DNA of 64,000 bases. It comes from Paraburkholderia caballeronis. Its GTDB lineage: Bacteria; Pseudomonadota; Gammaproteobacteria; Burkholderiales; Burkholderiaceae. The DNA lies in assembly GCF_900104845.1 (NCBI RefSeq), contig NZ_FNSR01000001.1, forward strand, positions 2,790,001 to 2,854,000, written 5' to 3'. Of this stretch, positions 16,481 through 25,972 are shown piece by piece. The position numbers and the translations under genes are program-made. Every line of letters starts with the position of its first letter. The stretch's first letter is position 1. Below the pieces are notes generated by a model. The model had not been told where the DNA came from. It saw only the letters and a list, made by a program, of their open reading frames with translations, and ran no database searches.

Positions 16481-17435
16481 GGCCGTTCGTTATGCTTCGT
16501 CATCACGCGGCCGAAGCCGCGCGAGGGATGGGCCGCCGGGTTTCGCGACTGCGTCGTGCACCCCCTGCCCTACAACCGCGTCGGCCCACGCTTCGAGCGT
16601 TCGTTCAGCGCGGACACGCAGGCCTGCATCAAGGGGCGCGGAACGCTGCGTGAAGCGGAAAGCCTCGAATCGAAGATCCGGTCGATCATGCAGAACGGGT
16701 CGCGACCGGCGTACTACCTGAAGTGCGATCTCGCGAACTTCTTCGTCAGCATCGACAAGCGCGTGCGGCTCGATCTGCTGCTGGCGAAGATCCCCGAGCC
16801 GTTCTGGCGCGCGCTGACCGAGACCGCTGATGCACGATCCACGGGCCGACTTCGCCCACCGCGGCGACCCGGCGCGGATGAATCTCGTGCCTCTGCAAAA
16901 GCGCCTGCTCGGCCAGCTCGCCCATCTCGGGCTACCGATCGGCAACCTGTCGAGCCAGTTTTTCGCGAACGTCTATCTCGACGTGCCCGACCCGCACGCG
17001 AAGCACCAGTTGCGCGCGCGGCACTATGTCCGCTACGTCGACGACTTCGTGTTCCTGCACGAGTCGGCCGGCTGGCTGAACGCAGTGTTCGCCGACGTGA
17101 CGGCGTTCCTGCCCGAGCGCCTCGGCCTGCAGATCAATCCGCGCAAGACGATCCTTCAGCCGATCGACCTCGGCGTCGACTTCGTCGGTCAGGTGATCAA
17201 GCCGTGGCGCCGCGAGACACGCAAGCGCACGCGCAACGAGGCGTTGGGCCGGATTGCCGCAACGCCGGCCACCGACCTGATGCAGGTCGCCAATTCCTGT
17301 TTCGGCCTGCTACGACCGGCGACCGCCAGCCATCACGATCGCGCCACGCTCGCGAATGGTCTGCGCCCGCGTGGCCATGCTGTCGATGCGGCGTTCACGA
17401 AGATCTATTGGGGCTCCGCATCGGGGGTTGACTGA
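16481..17435 (+). pseudogene. Reverse transcriptase relic, DGR-like (SQ-motif) type, truncated and frameshifted
   Basis: Homology-like text begins at 16496 (FVITRPKPREGWAAGFRDCV), without the usual first 80-100 residues or a start. Frame 1 continues through the motif-A region YYLKCDLANFFVSID to about 16825. Frame 2 picks up at about 16830 (MHDPRADF) and holds the motif-B region LPIGNLSSQFFANVYLD, the catalytic YVDD in HYVRYVDDFVFLHES, and downstream DFVGQVIKPW, ending with TGA at 17435. One indel near 16825 explains the break. The xGxxxSQ form of motif B, instead of QGxxxSP, is characteristic of diversity-generating-retroelement reverse transcriptases and their close relatives. No template or variable repeat was found. 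Part of a prophage remnant with the integrase relic. Confidence 0.8.
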
Positions 17436-17646
17436 AATGCGAGTCGGCCAACCTGTGAGCATGTTTCTCTGCAAACTCAAGGGCCTCGGCTTCGTCGGCA
17501 AACTCCAGGGCCCCGTCGATCTTGCGCTCTTCAGCCGGAGCAACGCCGTGATTTGTTTCGATGATCCAGTTCGTCCATCCATTCGGAGTGCGGATGGCAT
17601 GGAAGACGTACTCGAAGTCACCGATGCGGAAATGATTATGGTCCAC
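17395..17646 (-). CDS. Hypothetical protein, 83 residues
   Basis: Starts at GTG 17646 with a GGAGGG box 6 bases upstream, an excellent initiation context. The sequence (DHNHFRIGDFEYVFHAIRTP ... NWIIETNHGVAPAEERKIDG) is not low-complexity, has balanced composition and lower GC than its neighbours, and a helical acidic end (ALEFADEAEALEFAEKHAHR). It overlaps the 3' end of the reverse transcriptase relic in antisense by 41 bases. No family is recognised. It looks like an island-borne gene and may be intact. Confidence 0.55.
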   Translation of the reverse strand: MDHNHFRIGDFEYVFHAIRTPNGWTNWIIETNHGVAPAEERKIDGALEFADEAEALEFAEKHAHRLADSHFSQPPMRSPNRSS

Positions 17647-17740
17647 GTCGCACCCTCCAAAGTTGACTACGTAATTGGACAGTACCACAACGCTTGTCCG
17701 GTGCAATCAGACCCATCAATCCCTTCATTGCGAGACAGGC

Positions 17741-18196
17741 ATGAGCGACGTCCCGGAACATCTGAACTGCTCGCAGGCGCGCGCTGCAGCTGTTCGCAAG
17801 CGACCAGTAGCCGCAGCGTTACCGCAGGTTTCTTCCAGGCCGACTGAGCGCGGCATCTATGCATGGATCGCTGAAGCACCCGGCAATGTCCAGGCTCCAT
17901 TAGCAGATGCTGCGCGGGCCGGGCCGACGACGACGGTTCTGCTGGATGGCAGCGCATTCACGGTCGGGAGCCTGCCACTTTCGAAAGAGCACTGGCTGTA
18001 TGCACCGCGCTGCGAGGAGTGGGACGAGGCGCGCGATACGACCGCCGATACACCCCATCCGATCCTAACGCACAGGCAGCGCGATGCCGTCGTCGCGGCC
18101 GTGCGCTATGCCGTGCGCGGCGCGACGATGTGCGGCAAGGAGGCGGACTTCGATCCGGATGCACTCGTTCAGAACGCTGTCTATGCGCTGTTCTAG
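17741..18196 (+). CDS. Hypothetical phage-type protein, 151 residues
   Basis: Runs from the ATG at 17741 (MSDVPEHLNCSQARAAAVRK) to TAG at 18194-18196, ending DPDALVQNAVYALF. The text reads as a real soluble protein, and the C-terminal half (RQRDAVVAAVRYAVRG, GKEADFDPDALVQNAV) resembles small proteins encoded before integrases in Burkholderia prophages. It may be truncated, since homologous-looking text continues in another frame after the stop. Function unknown. Confidence 0.5.
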   Translation: MSDVPEHLNCSQARAAAVRKRPVAAALPQVSSRPTERGIYAWIAEAPGNVQAPLADAARAGPTTTVLLDGSAFTVGSLPLSKEHWLYAPRCEEWDEARDTTADTPHPILTHRQRDAVVAAVRYAVRGATMCGKEADFDPDALVQNAVYALF

Positions 18197-18214
18197 CCGA
18201 CGACGCCGCTCCCG

Positions 18215-18480
18215 CGCAGCAGGCGGTATCACTGGCGGACCATGCGCGCGATGCGGCACGGTGTCGGTGGCTGCGTGACACGCGGGCCGATGCGACCGAT
18301 TTTCGGTATGCCTCGCTCGAAATCTACATTCCTGTTCCGAAGCGCGACCCGGATGCGACGCCCCGGCAACATGCCGAATGCGTCGATGCCGCCATCGACG
18401 CCGCCCCGCAATCCCATTCCGAAGGAACCCGTAATGCTAAATTCAAGGCACGCATCGGCAGAGAGATACCGAAGGAAGGC
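18215..18480 (+). pseudogene. Remnant of small phage protein (DAARxRWLRD type)
   Basis: In the frame that crosses 18215-18480 the translation reads LADHARDAARCRWLRDTRAD, then DFRYASLEIYIPVPKRD and TPRQHAECVDAAIDAA. The combination DAARxRWLRD ... HAExVDAAIDAA is a pattern I know from small uncharacterised proteins in Burkholderia prophages. No clean start codon with a ribosome site is present, and the preceding gene ends in another frame, so this is more likely a decayed or frameshifted gene. Confidence 0.4.
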
Positions 18481-18554
18481 ATGACGCGCGTCGTGTTTTC
18501 GATCCGCACATCGCGCGGCAATCGCCTTGAACTCGATGGCGTATATGACGAGAC

Positions 18555-19579
18555 AGTGGCCTCGCGCGGCGCGTGCAGGCGAAGCACGGCGCGTACTATT
18601 TTTTTGCGCCGGCGCCGACACGCAACCCATGGACCGGCAAGATCCAGACGTGGATCCGGTTGTGCTCGATCGCCGACGGCGAGCCCGAGAGGTATTCGAA
18701 GCTCGGCGAGCGGATCGGCAACAGGAAGCTCGTCGATGGGACGATGCCCAGCCTGTGCGAGGCCTGGAAGGACCGCAAGCTGGGGCGATACAGCGATGAA
18801 GTGCAGAAGGAATACAAACGCATGGCCGATGCGATGGCGGCCGCCTTTGAGGACTACACTGTCGCGCAAGTGACGACGAAGGACTGCGCCGACTTCCTGC
18901 GCGACGACTTCAAATCGAAGCACAACACCGCGCAGAAATACGCGAACGTGTTGCGCAAGATGTTCAGGTTCGCGATCAGCGAGCGAGGCTTTGGGCAGGA
19001 CAACCCGTGCGACCAGCTCGACCTGTCCGACTACCAGACGAAGCGCCGCGAGGTGCTGCCGGCGCACGACGCGATCAAGGCGATCCGCGATGCCGCGCTG
19101 ATTGGGAAGGACGGTCTGCCGACGGAGTCAGGGCCGATGTCCAGTGCATCGTCGACATGTCGTACCTCGTGTGGCAACGCGCGATCGACGTGCGCACGCT
19201 CCTTGAAGCACGGATCGGCCTCACGGCAATCCGGTTCAAACCGTCGAAGAAGGCGACCAGGAGCGGCAAGGTGCTGGACGTCGAGATCACCCCACAGATC
19301 CGGGCCGTGATCGAGCGGGCCAAGGCGATCAAGAAGAAGTATCAAATCATCAGCCCGTTCCTTTTTCCGACGCAGAAAGGCGGCGCGTATTCGAAGACCT
19401 AGCTGCACTCGATGTGGCGCCGCGCGAAGGAGCGCGCCGGCGTGAGCGTCGGGATCCAGTTCAAGGACCTGCGCGCACTGGGTGCGACAGACGCCGCGAA
19501 GGCCGGCAAGGGCCGCGCAGAAATACCGACGCGCCTCGCTCACACCACTAAAAACCGCTGTACGTACGCCCAACGTTGA
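18555..19579 (+). pseudogene. Tyrosine-type phage integrase, frameshifted and stopped
   Basis: Fragments of one site-specific recombinase lie in consecutive frames. From about 18561 the text reads RVQAKHGAYYFFAPAPTRNP, then the SAM-like core-binding domain (SDEVQKEYKRMADAMAAAFE, TTKDCADFLRDDF, YANVLRKMFRFAISERG) and KRREVLPAHDAIKAIRDAAL. Near 19140 a one-base shift moves it to the frame reading CIVDMSYLVWQRAIDVRTLL and RFKPSKKATRSGKVLDVEIT. An in-frame TAG at 19400 interrupts it. Beyond it the catalytic-Arg block (FKDLRALGATDAA) and LAHT remain, but the text then ends at TGA 19577-19579 without the expected catalytic-Tyr context. It ends next to tRNA-Pro, as expected for a tRNA-targeting element. 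Not functional. Confidence 0.88.
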
Positions 19580-19587
19580 CGCAATAG

Positions 19588-19620
19588 AAAAAACCCGCAC
19601 AGCATTGAACTGTGCGGGTT
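19588..19620 (-). terminator. Rho-independent terminator of tRNA-Pro
   Basis: An 11-bp perfect stem, 19592-19602 paired with 19610-19620, loop CATTGAA, followed on the minus strand by a T run (A run at 19588-19593). It lies directly downstream of the tRNA gene. Confidence 0.85.
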
Positions 19621-19626
19621 CTATTC

Positions 19627-19703
<77 letters not shown>

Positions 19704-19781
19704 AAAGCGTGAGAGTATAACAGACCCTCGCGCCGTTTAGAACCGCGCCGCAGCCGCAAAAACCGCTGGCGCGCAACGCGT

Positions 19782-20180
19782 TCAATGTCCGAGCACATCG
19801 AGCACATGCAGCAGATCCTTGCGCAACTGATCGACGTCCACCGTCGCGGTCGTCACCGGCGTCGCGGCTTCGTCCGCCGCTTCCTGCTCCGCCGGCTCGC
19901 CGATCACCGCGCCGTGCGAATCGAGCCGGTTGCGCGCGCCGTTTATCGTGAACCCCTGCTCGTACAGCAGTTCGCGAATCCGCCGGATCAGCAGCACTTC
20001 GTGATGCTGATAGTACCGGCGGTTGCCGCGCCGCTTGACCGGCTTCAACTGCGTGAACTCCTGTTCCCAGTAACGCAGCACATGAGGCTTCACGCCGCAC
20101 AGCTCGCTCACTTCACCGATCGTGAAGTAGCGCTTCGCGGGAATCGGAGGCAAGACGACCTTTTCGATTGTCGATGTCAT
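19782..20180 (-). CDS. MerR-family transcriptional regulator
   Basis: 132 residues. The N-terminal winged-helix reads KRYFTIGEVSELCGVKPHVL followed by RYWEQEFTQLKPVKRRGNRR, a typical MerR DNA-binding domain with an RYW signature. The C-terminal part is short and Ala/Glu-rich, without the Cys residues of metal sensors. This gene commonly follows ihfA in beta- and gammaproteobacteria and is annotated only as MerR-family. Downstream of ihfA by 100 bases and probably cotranscribed. Ligand and target unknown. Confidence 0.9.
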   Translation of the reverse strand: MTSTIEKVVLPPIPAKRYFTIGEVSELCGVKPHVLRYWEQEFTQLKPVKRRGNRRYYQHHEVLLIRRIRELLYEQGFTINGARNRLDSHGAVIGEPAEQEAADEAATPVTTATVDVDQLRKDLLHVLDVLGH

Positions 20181-20280
20181 CGCCGGTTTGCCGTCGTGGT
20201 GGTTGCGGAATCGCGCGCTGCTGCAGGGTAACGTTTGCGTTCGCGTCGAGACAACCGACGCGCATGCGCCGTATCAGCGC

Positions 20281-20691
20281 TCAGCGGCCGTAGCTCGCAT
20301 CGGCGCCGTTCTCGACCAGCGCCTTCAGCTTCTGGCTCGCATGGAACGTGACGACCCGACGCGCGGCGATCGGAATCGCCTCACCCGTCTTCGGATTGCG
20401 GCCGGGACGCTGCGGCTTGTCGCGCAACTGGAAATTGCCGAAGCCCGACAACTTCACGCTGTCGCCGCTTTCAAGCGCATCGCGAATCACCTCGAAGAAC
20501 GCCTCGACCATGTCCTTCGCCTCCCGCTTGTTGAGCCCGACATTGTCGAACAGCAGTTCCGCGAGTTCGGCTTTGGTCAGCGTGGGCGTTTCCGTCGAAG
20601 CGGCCGCCGATGCGGCCGGAAGATCGCGAGTCATGGCGCTACGCTGTGCCGCAAGAAGGGCTTCGAAATCACTCGAGTTCATTTCGTTCAT
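20281..20691 (-). CDS. ihfA: Integration host factor subunit alpha
   Basis: 136 residues. The DNA-bending HU/IHF fold spans about residues 37-130: [20 protein letters not shown], the beta-arm [20 protein letters not shown] and the C-terminal [10 protein letters not shown]. It binds DNA with IhfB and shapes promoters, replication and recombination sites. An N-terminal extension of about 37 residues ([20 protein letters not shown]) precedes the canonical start, typical of Burkholderia IhfA; ATG 20634 is an alternative start. It lies 73 bases after pheT in the conserved pheST-ihfA-merR order. Confidence 0.95.
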   Translation of the reverse strand: MNEMNSSDFEALLAAQRSAMTRDLPAASAAASTETPTLTKAELAELLFDNVGLNKREAKDMVEAFFEVIRDALESGDSVKLSGFGNFQLRDKPQRPGRNPKTGEAIPIAARRVVTFHASQKLKALVENGADASYGR

Positions 20692-20764
20692 CTATCTATG
20701 AAATGGCGCAATCCGGACACGTGGGCCGCATCCGGAAATCCAGCTTTACGCGAGAAACCTCGCA

Positions 20765-23218
20765 TCATCCGCGCAAACGGGCGCCATACACTCGAGCCAG
20801 GCGATCCACCAGGGACTTGATGGCCGCATCGACCGTTTCGTCCTGAAGGGTTCCGCCAGTATCTTGCAAGGTCACCCGGAAGGCAAGGCTTTTCTCGTCT
20901 GCGCCAAGTCCGGAAGTGTTTGATTTTGCACGAAATTCATCGAAAAGTGCAACCTTTTGGACGATCCGGCACGCATCGTCCGTAAGCCCCTTTCCGATCT
21001 CGTCCAGCAGCGCCTGAACCTCGATCTTCTGGTCCACGACGAGCGCGATGTCGCGCCGCACCGGCGGGAACTTCGACACGTCGGATGGCACCGGCAGCGC
21101 ACGCGCCATCAGCGCGTCGGCCTCGACTTCGAACAGGATCGGCGCATGCGGCAAGTCGTACTTCTGCATCCAGCGCGGATGCAGTTCGCCGATCCAGCCG
21201 ACCGCGCGGCCATCGACTTCGACGCGCGCACTGCGTCCCGGATGCAGCGCCGGATGCTCCGCCTTCACGAAACGCGCGGCATTTGCCGCACCGAGCGGCG
21301 CGAACAACGCTTCGAGATCGCCCTTCATGTCGAAGAAATCGACCGCGCGCGTCGGCGCGCCCCACTGCTCTTCGAGCGCCGGGCCATACGCGAGCGCGCC
21401 GATCATCTTCGGCTGTGCGAAACCTTCGACGCTCATCTCGCCGGCCTTGATCGCCGGGTCATGCAGGAACACGCGGCCCGCCTCGAACACGCGGATGCGA
21501 TCCGCGCGACGGTTCAGGTTGTAGCGCAGCACGTTGATGAGGCTGCCGAACAGCGTCGTGCGCATCACCGACAACTGGCTCGCGATCGGGTTCAACAGAC
21601 GCACCGGCTTGTCGTTGCCCGCGAAGTCGCGCTCCCACTCTTCGTCGACGAAACTGAAGTTCACCGTCTCCGCGTAGTCGCGCGCGGCGAGCGCGTGACG
21701 GATCGCGTGAATCGAACGCTTCGTTTCGTGGGTCGCGCGCATCTCGCTCTTCGCGACGGGCGGACGCGCCGGAATCTTCTCGAAGCCGTAAATCCGCGCG
21801 ACTTCTTCGATCAGGTCTTCCTCGATCTCGATGTCGAAGCGATACGGCGGCGGCGTCACGCTGAACGTGTCGCCGTCGTCGCCGGCCTGGCGCTCGAACG
21901 GCAGGCCGAGGCGCGTGAAGATCTGCGCGATCTCGTCGGCCGAAATCGCGACGCCGATGATGCGGTTTGCGCGCGCGACGCGCATCGTCACCGGCTCGCG
22001 CTTCGGCACGTTCAGCGTCTGGTCGTCGACCGGGCCGGCGCTGCCGCCGCAGATGTCGATGATGAGCTGCGAGATGCGCTCGATGTGCTCGACAGTCGTG
22101 GACCAGTCGACGCCGCGCTCGAAACGATGGCCCGCATCGGTCGAAAAATTGTAGCGGCGCGAGCGGCCGCGAATGCTGTCCGGCCACCAGAACGCGGCCT
22201 CGACATAGATGTTCTTCGTGTCGAGCGACACCGCGGTGCTGTCGCCGCCCATGATGCCGGCAAGACTCTCGATCTCGCGATCGTCGGCGATCACGCCGAC
22301 CGTCCCGTCGACTTCGACGGTGTTCCCGTTCAGCAGCTTCAGCTGCTCGCCGGGGCGGCCCCAGCGCACGTCCATCGAGCCGTGGATCTTGTCGAGGTCG
22401 AACACGTGCGACGGACGGCCCAGTTCGAGCATCACGTAGTTCGAGATGTCGACGAGCGCGGAGATGCTGCGCTGGCCCGAGCGTTCGAGGCGCTCGACCA
22501 TCCATTGCGGCGTCTTCGCATGCGCATCGACGCCGCGGATCACGCGGCCCGAGAAGCGGCCGCACAGATCCGGCGCGGACACCTTGACGGGCAGCTTCTC
22601 GTCGAGCGTCGGCACGACCGGCGTGAACACGGGCGCCTTCAGCGGCGCGCCGGTGATCGCGGCGGTCTCGCGCGCGACGCCGAACACCGACAGGCAGTCC
22701 GCCTTGTTCGGCGTGAGCTTGATTTCGAAGATCGTGTCGTCGAGGTTCAGCGTGCGGCGGATGTCTTCGCCGACCGGCGTGTCGTCGGGGAGAATCAGCA
22801 GGCCGCTATGGTCCTCGGACAGCTTCAGCTCGCGCGCGGAGCATAGCATCCCCTGGCTCTCGACGCCGCGCAGCTTCGACAACTTGATCGCGAACGGCGC
22901 ACCGCCCTCTTCGGCCGGCGGCAGTTGCGCGCCGACGAGCGCGACCGGCACCTTGATGCCCGGCTTCACGTTCGGCGCGCCGCAGACGATGTTCAGCGTC
23001 GCGCCGGTGCCCGCATCGACCTGGCACACGTTCAGCTTGTCCGCGTCCGGGTGCTTGACGACTTCGAGCACCTTGCCGACGACGATCTTCGACGTCGGCG
23101 GCGCGGCCGGACGCAGCCCTTCGACTTCGAGGCCGGCCATCGTCAGCGCGTGCGCGAGCTCGTCGGTCGACAGTTGCGGATCGACGAAGGTTCTCAGCCA
23201 GGATTCAGGGAATAACAT
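20765..23218 (-). CDS. pheT: Phenylalanine--tRNA ligase beta subunit
   Basis: 817 residues, full length. It forms the alpha2-beta2 synthetase with PheS and carries editing and tRNA-binding domains. In order: N-terminal B1 region ([20 protein letters not shown]), the EMAP/tRNA-binding fold at about 45-150 ([31 protein letters not shown]), B3/B4 editing region, the B5 domain near 400-480, and a C-terminal anticodon-binding FDX domain ([14 protein letters not shown]). Downstream of pheS by 102 bases. Confidence 0.97.
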   Translation of the reverse strand: MLFPESWLRTFVDPQLSTDELAHALTMAGLEVEGLRPAAPPTSKIVVGKVLEVVKHPDADKLNVCQVDAGTGATLNIVCGAPNVKPGIKVPVALVGAQLPPAEEGGAPFAIKLSKLRGVESQGMLCSARELKLSEDHSGLLILPDDTPVGEDIRRTLNLDDTIFEIKLTPNKADCLSVFGVARETAAITGAPLKAPVFTPVVPTLDEKLPVKVSAPDLCGRFSGRVIRGVDAHAKTPQWMVERLERSGQRSISALVDISNYVMLELGRPSHVFDLDKIHGSMDVRWGRPGEQLKLLNGNTVEVDGTVGVIADDREIESLAGIMGGDSTAVSLDTKNIYVEAAFWWPDSIRGRSRRYNFSTDAGHRFERGVDWSTTVEHIERISQLIIDICGGSAGPVDDQTLNVPKREPVTMRVARANRIIGVAISADEIAQIFTRLGLPFERQAGDDGDTFSVTPPPYRFDIEIEEDLIEEVARIYGFEKIPARPPVAKSEMRATHETKRSIHAIRHALAARDYAETVNFSFVDEEWERDFAGNDKPVRLLNPIASQLSVMRTTLFGSLINVLRYNLNRRADRIRVFEAGRVFLHDPAIKAGEMSVEGFAQPKMIGALAYGPALEEQWGAPTRAVDFFDMKGDLEALFAPLGAANAARFVKAEHPALHPGRSARVEVDGRAVGWIGELHPRWMQKYDLPHAPILFEVEADALMARALPVPSDVSKFPPVRRDIALVVDQKIEVQALLDEIGKGLTDDACRIVQKVALFDEFRAKSNTSGLGADEKSLAFRVTLQDTGGTLQDETVDAAIKSLVDRLARVYGARLRG

Positions 23219-23320
23219 TTGATTTACGTTCCAGACAGGTTATGACCGTCGCGGCGGCCTGCGCGCGATGTCGCGCAGGGATTCGCGCCGCGTGCTGCTG
23301 CCGTGCGCGGGCGTCTCGAA

Positions 23321-24343
23321 TCAGGCGAACTGGCGCAGGAAGCGCAGATCGTTTTCGAAGAAGAGACGCAGGTCCTGCACGCCGTAGCGCAGCATCGTCA
23401 GACGTTCGAGGCCGCTGCCGAAGGCGAAGCCGATGTACCGCTCCGGGTCGAGGCCCATGTTGCGGATCACGGTCGGATGCACCTGGCCCGAGCCGGAAAT
23501 TTCGAGCCACTTGCCGGCGTTCTTGCCCTGCTCGAACATCATGTCGATTTCGGCGGACGGCTCGGTGAACGGGAAATACGACGGACGGAAGCGCACCTGG
23601 ATGTCGTCGCGCTCGAAGAACTTCTTCAGGAAGTCGGTGTAGACGCCCTTCAGGTCCGCGAAGCTGATGTTCTCCTCGATCCACAGGCCTTCGACCTGGT
23701 TGAACATCGGCGAATGGGTCGCGTCACTGTCGACGCGGTACGTGCGGCCCGGCACGATCACCTTGATCGGCGGCGTGTGCGTGCGCGCGTAGCGCACCTG
23801 CATCGGGCTCGTGTGCGTGCGCAGCAGCAACTGCCGACCGTCCGCATCCTTGCCGTCGATGTAGAACGTGTCCTGCATCGAGCGCGCCGGATGGTTCTCC
23901 GGGCTGTTCAGCGCGGTGAAGTTGTACCAGTCGGTTTCGATCTCCGGACCGTCCGCGACGTCGAAGCCGATCGAGCCGAAGATCTGCTCGACGCGCTCCC
24001 ATGTGCGCATCACGGGATGCAGGTTGCCGGACCCGGTGCCGCGGCCGGGCAGCGTGACGTCGATCGCTTCGGCCGCGAGGCGCTGGTTCAGCAGCGCGTC
24101 GGCGAGCGCCTGACGGCGCGCGTTCAGCACCGCCTCGACCTGCTGCTTCGCGACGTTGATGCGCGCGCCTTCGGTCTTGCGCGCTTCGGGATCGAGCTTG
24201 CCCAATCCCTTCAGCAGTTCGGTCAGCGCGCCGGACTTGCCGAGAAAACGCGCCTTCTCGTTTTCGAGCGTGTTGGCGTCGGAGGCCTGTGCGAAGGCGC
24301 TTTGCGCGTCGGCGACAATCTGGTCCAGATCCATTGATCCCAT
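23321..24343 (-). CDS. pheS: Phenylalanine--tRNA ligase alpha subunit
   Basis: 340 residues from ATG 24343, or 337 from the internal ATG at 24334 ([14 protein letters not shown]), which is the more usual family start. Class II catalytic core. Motif 2 lies around DTFYIDGKD and [20 protein letters not shown], with [20 protein letters not shown], and motif 3 [20 protein letters not shown] lies near the C-terminus. It charges tRNA-Phe with PheT. A strong terminator separates it from rplT upstream, so it may have its own promoter or be controlled by read-through. Confidence 0.96.
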   Translation of the reverse strand: MGSMDLDQIVADAQSAFAQASDANTLENEKARFLGKSGALTELLKGLGKLDPEARKTEGARINVAKQQVEAVLNARRQALADALLNQRLAAEAIDVTLPGRGTGSGNLHPVMRTWERVEQIFGSIGFDVADGPEIETDWYNFTALNSPENHPARSMQDTFYIDGKDADGRQLLLRTHTSPMQVRYARTHTPPIKVIVPGRTYRVDSDATHSPMFNQVEGLWIEENISFADLKGVYTDFLKKFFERDDIQVRFRPSYFPFTEPSAEIDMMFEQGKNAGKWLEISGSGQVHPTVIRNMGLDPERYIGFAFGSGLERLTMLRYGVQDLRLFFENDLRFLRQFA

Positions 24344-24427
24344 TTTTCAACGTCAGTGTTTGAGTCAGTGGCGGCGTCCGGAGGCGCCGCCGGAAGCGAG
24401 ACACGAGAAGCACGAAGTGGCTCGACC

Positions 24428-24465
24428 AACAAAAACGGGGCTCGGTGAGGAGCCCCGTTTTTGTT
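24428..24465 (-). terminator. Rho-independent terminator between rplT and pheS
   Basis: A 16-bp perfect stem, 24428-24443 with 24450-24465, with GGGGCTC/GAGCCCC as its top and A/T-rich ends giving a T run on either strand. It lies 55 bases after the rplT stop on the minus strand and 84 bases before pheS. Confidence 0.88.
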
Positions 24466-24520
24466 GCAGCGTCACCGAAACGACCGGATGTTCGCTGCAA
24501 CGAACCACGCAGTGCCTGAA

Positions 24521-24880
24521 TCAGGCTGCAACGGCGGCTTTCACCTGCTTGACGATCGCAGCAAAAGCAGCCTTGTCGAACACCGCCATGTCGGCCAGCA
24601 CCTTGCGGTCGAGTTCGATCGACGCCTTCTTCAGGCCGTTGATGAACACGCTGTACGTCATGTCGTGCTGACGCACCGCCGCGTTGATACGCGTGATCCA
24701 CAGTGCGCGGAACACACGCTTCTTGTTGCGGCGATCGCGGTAGGCGTACTGGCCCGCGCGCATGACCGCCTGCTTGGCGATGCGATAGACGTTATTGCGA
24801 CGGCCGCGGTAACCCTTGGCCAGCTTGATGATCTTCTTGTGGCGGGCCCGTGCGGTAACCCCACGTTTGACTCGAGGCAT
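24521..24880 (-). CDS. rplT: 50S ribosomal protein L20
   Basis: 119 residues, standard length. Starts [20 protein letters not shown], a fully recognisable Arg/Lys-rich L20 N-terminal tail, and continues [20 protein letters not shown] and [20 protein letters not shown]. It binds 23S rRNA early in 50S assembly. In several bacteria L20 also represses the infC-rpmI-rplT transcript through its leader or spacer. Shortly (28 bases) downstream of rpmI. Confidence 0.98.
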   Translation of the reverse strand: MPRVKRGVTARARHKKIIKLAKGYRGRRNNVYRIAKQAVMRAGQYAYRDRRNKKRVFRALWITRINAAVRQHDMTYSVFINGLKKASIELDRKVLADMAVFDKAAFAAIVKQVKAAVAA

Positions 24881-24908
24881 GTTTCGCTCCTTTGAGTGTG
24901 AGTTGAGG

Positions 24909-25106
24909 TTACGCGAACGGCAGCATTGCGCGCACGGAGTTCAGATCGGAATCATGAACAGCCGTTGCGCCGCGCAGATGACGCTTGTTCTTGGTGGTCT
25001 TCTTGGTCAGGATGTGACGCTTGAAGGCTTGACCGCGCTTGACGGTACCACCCGGACGCACCACGAAGCGCTTCGCAGCGCTCTTCTTGGTTTTCATCTT
25101 GGGCAT
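24909..25106 (-). CDS. rpmI: 50S ribosomal protein L35
   Basis: 65 residues from ATG 25106 ([20 protein letters not shown]); the frame extends upstream but the family start is unmistakable. Small basic L35 of the large subunit. A 293-base structured spacer separates it from infC. Confidence 0.98.
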
Positions 25107-25287
25107 GACAAACAACTCCATTATTTGATGGACATGGGTGTGCGGTCGGCTATGCGGATAACCGCTTCGCCCTTGAAACCGCCCTTCGAAACCCACTCCA
25201 CTTGGTATCGCAGACGGCCATGCTGCCGGCCGCCGCTATCAGGAAAAACGCCCGTTTGCCGCACTCTTCGTGCCGCGCGCGGGCGCC

Positions 25288-25394
25288 GTTCCGGAACCTG
25301 CAATCCGCTTCGCCGGTACGGCGAAGCGCACAACCTTGTTGATCCTGCTTTGGTGATCCTGCCTCACCCGCCGTGCGTCCGCGGACGCACGGCG
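25288..25394. repeat. Palindromes in the infC-rpmI spacer
   Basis: Three inverted repeats follow the infC stop: a 26-base perfect loopless palindrome at 25369-25394 (centre GTCCGCGGAC), a hairpin with 10-bp arms at 25306-25315 and 25319-25328 (loop GTA), and a 10-base GTTCCGGAAC at 25288-25297. None is followed by a T run on the minus strand, so they are unlikely to be simple terminators. Confidence 0.6.
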
Positions 25395-25399
25395 CGTGC

Positions 25400-25921
25400 T
25401 TACTTCTTTTTCTTCGGCGCGAGCACCATGATCATCTGGCGCCCTTCCATCTTCGGCATCTGCTCGACCTGGCCCACCTCTTCGAGGTCGGTGCGCAGAC
25501 GTTCGAGCATCCGCATGCCGATTTCCTGGTGAGCCATTTCGCGGCCCCGGAAACGCAACGTGATCTTCGTCTTGTCGCCGTCTTCGAGGAAGCGAACGAG
25601 GTTGCGCAGTTTGACGTTGTAATCGCCGTCATCGGTACCCGGGCGGAACTTTACTTCCTTCACCTGGATGACCTTCTGTTTCAGCTTCGCCTCGTGCTGC
25701 TTCTTCGCCTCCTGGTACTTGAACTTGCCGTAGTCCATCAAGCGGCAGACCGGCGGCACCGCCTGCGGCGCAATTTCAACCAGATCGACGTCCTGTTGTT
25801 CCGACATGCGGAACGCATCGGCCAGTTTCACGATGCCCAACGGCTCGTTCTCGATTCCGACGAGACGCACCTCGGGTGCAGTAATTTCACCGTTGATGCG
25901 ATGCGACTTATCAGTAGCGAT
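25400..25921 (-). CDS. infC: Translation initiation factor IF-3 with ATC start
   Basis: 173 residues when read from the atypical ATC at 25921, which follows AGAGGAAACGTAAC and gives the conserved start [20 protein letters not shown]. An ATG/GTG-based call would begin at GTG 25870 and lose 17 conserved residues. Rare start codons are the hallmark of infC, because IF-3 itself discriminates against them and so limits its own synthesis. Family text: [20 protein letters not shown] and [20 protein letters not shown]. It keeps 30S subunits free and checks the start codon. Confidence 0.95.
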   Translation of the reverse strand: MATDKSHRINGEITAPEVRLVGIENEPLGIVKLADAFRMSEQQDVDLVEIAPQAVPPVCRLMDYGKFKYQEAKKQHEAKLKQKVIQVKEVKFRPGTDDGDYNVKLRNLVRFLEDGDKTKITLRFRGREMAHQEIGMRMLERLRTDLEEVGQVEQMPKMEGRQMIMVLAPKKKK

Positions 25922-25972
25922 GTTACGTTTCCTCTAAAGATTAAAAAAACGAGCCGCGCTGCCGCAGTGGCT

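Noticed and set aside
16200..18200. Template repeat / variable repeat pair of a diversity-generating retroelement
   Set aside because: I looked for near-duplicate 100-150 base stretches around the reverse transcriptase relic and saw none; a computed self-alignment would be decisive.
24466..24520. PheM-type leader peptide before pheS
   Set aside because: The sequence between the rplT stop and the terminator has no start codon followed by phenylalanine codons, so classic attenuation is not supported.
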